The translations under genes were made by a program, and so were the position numbers. 7,877 nt of DNA from contig JAAYJY010000003.1 of the NCBI GenBank assembly GCA_012522705.1, forward strand, positions 1-7,877. Direction: 5' to 3'. Shown here one piece after another: positions 6,321 through 7,877 of this stretch. Positions within the stretch are counted from its first letter, which is position 1, and each line of letters begins with the position of its first letter. The notes under the pieces were generated by a model. The model saw only the letters and a list, made by a program, of their open reading frames with translations, searched no databases and had not been told where the DNA came from. Source of the DNA: Syntrophomonadaceae bacterium (GTDB lineage Bacteria; Bacillota; Syntrophomonadia; Syntrophomonadales; Syntrophomonadaceae).

Positions 6321-6980
6321 ATAAATAGATTATGGAATGCCGTCAAGTTGGACCTGTACACCGCGAAGGCTTCCCTGCCCACATTTGCCATCACTATAAT
6401 CGCCGTTATTTTCATTGGTGCGGCAATCAAGCAGCCGTCAGTCATTACGGCGATAGCGATGATGTTTGCCACAGCGTTAAGCAGCACGATATTTCAGGTA
6501 AATGAGAAAAACAACCTTGATAAGCTCTACGGAATACTGCCGCTCAAAAAGCGGGAACGTTTGCTGGCGCGTTATCTGTATGCTTTGATTTTGGGAATAT
6601 GCTGTGCGGCTATTGTGACGATTGCCGCCCTGATTCTATATCGCGCTTTAAATAATCCTATGGACACACTTTCTTTCCTCGCCGTTTTGGGGTTTTCCTT
6701 TGCGTATTATTGTTTTGCGGTAGGCATAGCCTACCCGATTTTTACTCGAGTTTCTTTTACCAAAGTCTATATTTTTACGATGGCCCCGATTTTCCTGCTG
6801 TTTTTTCTACTGATATTTCTCGCCAAACAGCCGGGTTTTCTGATTTGTATGGGCACAGCAGTCCAATTCTTCTCTGCTCATCCGTATTTGCTCCTGTTAT
6901 GCGGCGCCGGCGCGGGGCTTGTTTTCTTGACTGTTTCCCTCTCAATAGCTTACTCGCTGAGCAGGAGGAAAGAATTGTAG
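6321..6980 (+). CDS. ABC-2 type transporter permease (about 219 aa, six TM helices), no standard start codon
   Basis: This is the membrane subunit paired with the preceding ATPase. The translated chain from NRLWNAVKLDLYTAKAS has six hydrophobic segments: around FAITIIAVIFIGAAI, VITAIAMMFATALSS, LYALILGICCAAIVTIAALIL, FLAVLGFSFAYYCFAVGIAY, YIFTMAPIFLLFFLLIFLA and LLLLCGAGAGLVFLTVSLSIA. The cytoplasmic loop KLYGILPLKKRERLLARYLY fits ABC-2 permeases of the small Firmicutes type (ABC-2 family, DUF-like memb subgroup). AAAGGGGGA (6305-6313) is spaced seven bases before an ATA at 6321, one base after the ATPase stop. That is where an ATG is expected, and ATA differs from it by a single base. The nearest upstream in-frame ATGs (6279, 6282) lie inside the ATPase end and lack a ribosome binding site. 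The gene may therefore be poorly translated or start at a non-standard codon. The substrate is not predictable. Confidence 0.75.
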   Translation: MNRLWNAVKLDLYTAKASLPTFAITIIAVIFIGAAIKQPSVITAIAMMFATALSSTIFQVNEKNNLDKLYGILPLKKRERLLARYLYALILGICCAAIVTIAALILYRALNNPMDTLSFLAVLGFSFAYYCFAVGIAYPIFTRVSFTKVYIFTMAPIFLLFFLLIFLAKQPGFLICMGTAVQFFSAHPYLLLLCGAGAGLVFLTVSLSIAYSLSRRKEL

Positions 6981-7114
6981 TTGCCCTTATACACGGGGGC
7001 TGTTTCGCAGTCTTCTATTATAAACGTTCGGGTGGGCACGATGGGTGTTGTCGAGGCCCGGTTTTCCGTCTTGGTCTCAATAGAAACCCGGACTTCTCCG
7101 TCCCGTCCATACGG
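6950..7114 (-). pseudogene. Minus-strand open segment resembling the tail of a lost gene; family unknown
   Basis: On the minus strand a stop-free stretch of 54 codons lies between TGA (7115-7117) and TAA (6950-6952). It reads GRDGEVRVSIETKTENRAS and then TTPIVPTRTFIIEDCETAP, ending inside the last codons of the permease. It has no start codon and no ribosome binding site. The opposite strand is also open over 6981-7196, so strand choice is uncertain. The sequence is not low-complexity, but I recognise no family. A fragment of a gene truncated when the ABC cassette inserted would fit its place at the cassette edge. Confidence 0.2.
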
Positions 7115-7211
7115 TCAATGTACCGGCTACGAAGCTATTTATCGCCTGTGGGGCTGGAATTCCCCAGGGAGGATTTGTCAACCGGCGGGGCACTAGTGCT
7201 TCTGCAGGGGA
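6981..7211. other. Spacer between permease and the minus-strand DUF1648 gene
   Basis: About 230 bases lie between two genes that converge. Apart from the minus-strand open segment, there is an imperfect stem CCGGTTT/AAACCCGG (one bulged base) around a central imperfect palindrome near 7072-7087. The short palindromic stretch CTGGAATTCCCCAG lies near 7153-7166. No bidirectional terminator with a T-run is visible. GC content appears to rise back toward backbone level along this stretch, so the right edge of the cassette probably lies within it. Confidence 0.4.
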
Positions 7212-7754
7212 TTATCTGCTGATCCCCCTGGCTGAACTCATCAGCAGGGTCTTCACGGTCAGATAGAGGCTGCCCCCCAGCAAGACTGCCGTAAACACCC
7301 ACATCAATGCCCCTAATCCGGGCATTAATCCCATGGCTACGTTGGCGGAAGCGTAACCCAGATAGGCGAACAGGACCGCCAGGGTAAGGTTGATAGCTGC
7401 CAACCCCCGCACCGTAAAGGTGCGGATGGCTTCCAAACGCTCCGGTCCCAGCAGGTCTTTGTCCCGCTGAGGTATGTTCAGAATTTTGGCGGGGTTTTCG
7501 GGGCGGATGATCAGGAAGATATTTAGTAAAGCGATGCTCAGGAAAACCCCCAGGCCGATCAAAAGGGGGCCGTAGACGGTCCATATGCTCTTGGCGGACC
7601 AGGCATCGGGATGTCCCGCCAGCCCAAAATGGGTGGGGACAGTCGTGGGGATCTGATCATAGTGGGCCCGGATATAACTAAAAGCAGTGGAGAACAGCAA
7701 CAGACCAATCAGGTCCAGCCAGGGGGGATAATAACGGTTTATCTTGGCCCACAT
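7212..7754 (-). CDS. DUF1648-family membrane protein (180 aa)
   Basis: The protein has four hydrophobic segments, at about residues 12-30, 62-84, 117-135 and 146-167. The DUF1648 signature between the first two reads IPTTVPTHFGLAGHPDAW (35-52). DUF1648 occurs in small membrane proteins, including SdpI-type immunity proteins, but most members have no known job. This copy lacks visible extra domains, so an immunity role is only one option. The start at ATG (7752-7754) follows AAGGCGGG, one mismatch from a good Shine-Dalgarno, at workable spacing. The gene lies 26 bases after the stop of a minus-strand gene that enters from the right edge, so the two are probably co-transcribed. The C-terminus LLMSSARGISR is short and basic, likely cytoplasmic. 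Backbone-like composition suggests it was here before the ABC cassette. Confidence 0.82.
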   Translation of the reverse strand: MWAKINRYYPPWLDLIGLLLFSTAFSYIRAHYDQIPTTVPTHFGLAGHPDAWSAKSIWTVYGPLLIGLGVFLSIALLNIFLIIRPENPAKILNIPQRDKDLLGPERLEAIRTFTVRGLAAINLTLAVLFAYLGYASANVAMGLMPGLGALMWVFTAVLLGGSLYLTVKTLLMSSARGISR

Positions 7755-7780
7755 GGATGTACCCGCCTTGCTACAGTCTG

Positions 7781-7877
7781 TTAATGGCTTAGAAACCGGG
7801 CGTTTAGTCCCTCCCAGAATTGGGACAGGGGGAAGGTAAATTCGGGCATGCCGGCGGCGTAGGGGGCGATCTCATAC
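7781..7877 (-). CDS. C-terminal tail of a probable DUF3298 (RsiV-like) domain protein, cut by window edge
   Basis: Only the last 31 codons are visible, reading YEIAPYAAGMPEFTFPLSQ then FWEGLNARFLSH, with TAA at 7781-7783. The phrase YEIAPYAAG followed by a short beta-like segment is typical of the end of DUF3298 domains, found in exported or membrane-anchored proteins such as the lysozyme-binding anti-sigma factor RsiV. The N-terminal part, any signal peptide or membrane anchor, and any DUF4163 domain lie beyond the window. The next gene on the same strand starts 26 bases after the stop, which suggests an operon. The assignment rests on a short tail and could be wrong. Confidence 0.55.
   Translation of the reverse strand, partial: YEIAPYAAGMPEFTFPLSQFWEGLNARFLSH

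Noticed and set aside
6710..7222. 170-codon plus-strand frame overlapping the permease end
   Set aside because: Out of frame with the clearly membrane-type permease, cysteine- and arginine-rich, without start signals.
7205..7230. CAGGGGAT…ATCCCCCTG hairpin at the end of the DUF1648 gene
   Set aside because: Overlaps the last codons and has no T-run on the minus strand, so it is not a convincing terminator.
7135..7584. 149-codon minus-strand frame overlapping the DUF1648 gene
   Set aside because: Same strand but another frame from a gene with a recognisable DUF1648 motif; proline- and arginine-rich shadow.
1..7877. CRISPR array, tRNA or rRNA gene, transposase or integrase
   Set aside because: No spaced direct repeats, no cloverleaf-like segment and no recognisable recombinase motif were found by reading both strands.

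Overview
The window most likely comes from the chromosome of a Gram-positive anaerobe of the Clostridia type. The grounds are strong AGGAGG-type ribosome binding sites (one driving a TTG start), a single-chain aconitase-like hydratase, a CCA-adding enzyme with an HD domain, a small two-gene ABC-2 transporter and a DUF1648 membrane protein. The family mix and the moderately high GC of the backbone would suit the Peptococcaceae/Syntrophomonadaceae area, but the sequence alone does not fix the taxon.

Layout. Positions 2-838 (+) hold cysteine synthase (cysK), cut off by the left edge and lacking about 28 N-terminal residues. A 178-base spacer with strong hairpin potential and a plausible promoter follows. 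Positions 1017-3350 (+) encode a YbhJ-like member of the aconitase superfamily with all three iron-sulfur cysteines in place. A clean rho-independent terminator lies just after it (3358-3393). Then comes a 211-base spacer with a candidate promoter, and cca (3605-4921, +), the tRNA CCA-adding enzyme.

From about 4922 to 7200 the character changes. GC falls by eye, gene debris appears on the minus strand at both ends, and hairpins crowd the left spacer. The core is a two-gene ABC-2 exporter: an ATPase interrupted by a one-base frameshift at a GGG run (5464-6319), and a six-helix permease (6321-6980) with no normal start codon at the position its Shine-Dalgarno points to; an ATA stands there. I read this segment as a horizontally acquired, probably decaying cassette. 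The frameshift could also be an assembly error.

The right end carries two minus-strand genes read in the same direction 28 bases apart: the C-terminal tail of a probable DUF3298-family protein (7781-7877, cut by the edge), then a complete four-helix DUF1648 protein (7212-7754).

The backbone genes are metabolic and housekeeping: cysteine synthesis, an unassigned hydro-lyase and tRNA 3'-end maturation. cysK and the hydratase share a strand, but the hydratase seems to have its own promoter, so no single pathway is implied. I found no convincing new multi-gene system. The points most worth following up are the broken ABC cassette with its flanking debris, the folded spacer before the hydratase, and the unknown substrate of that hydratase.
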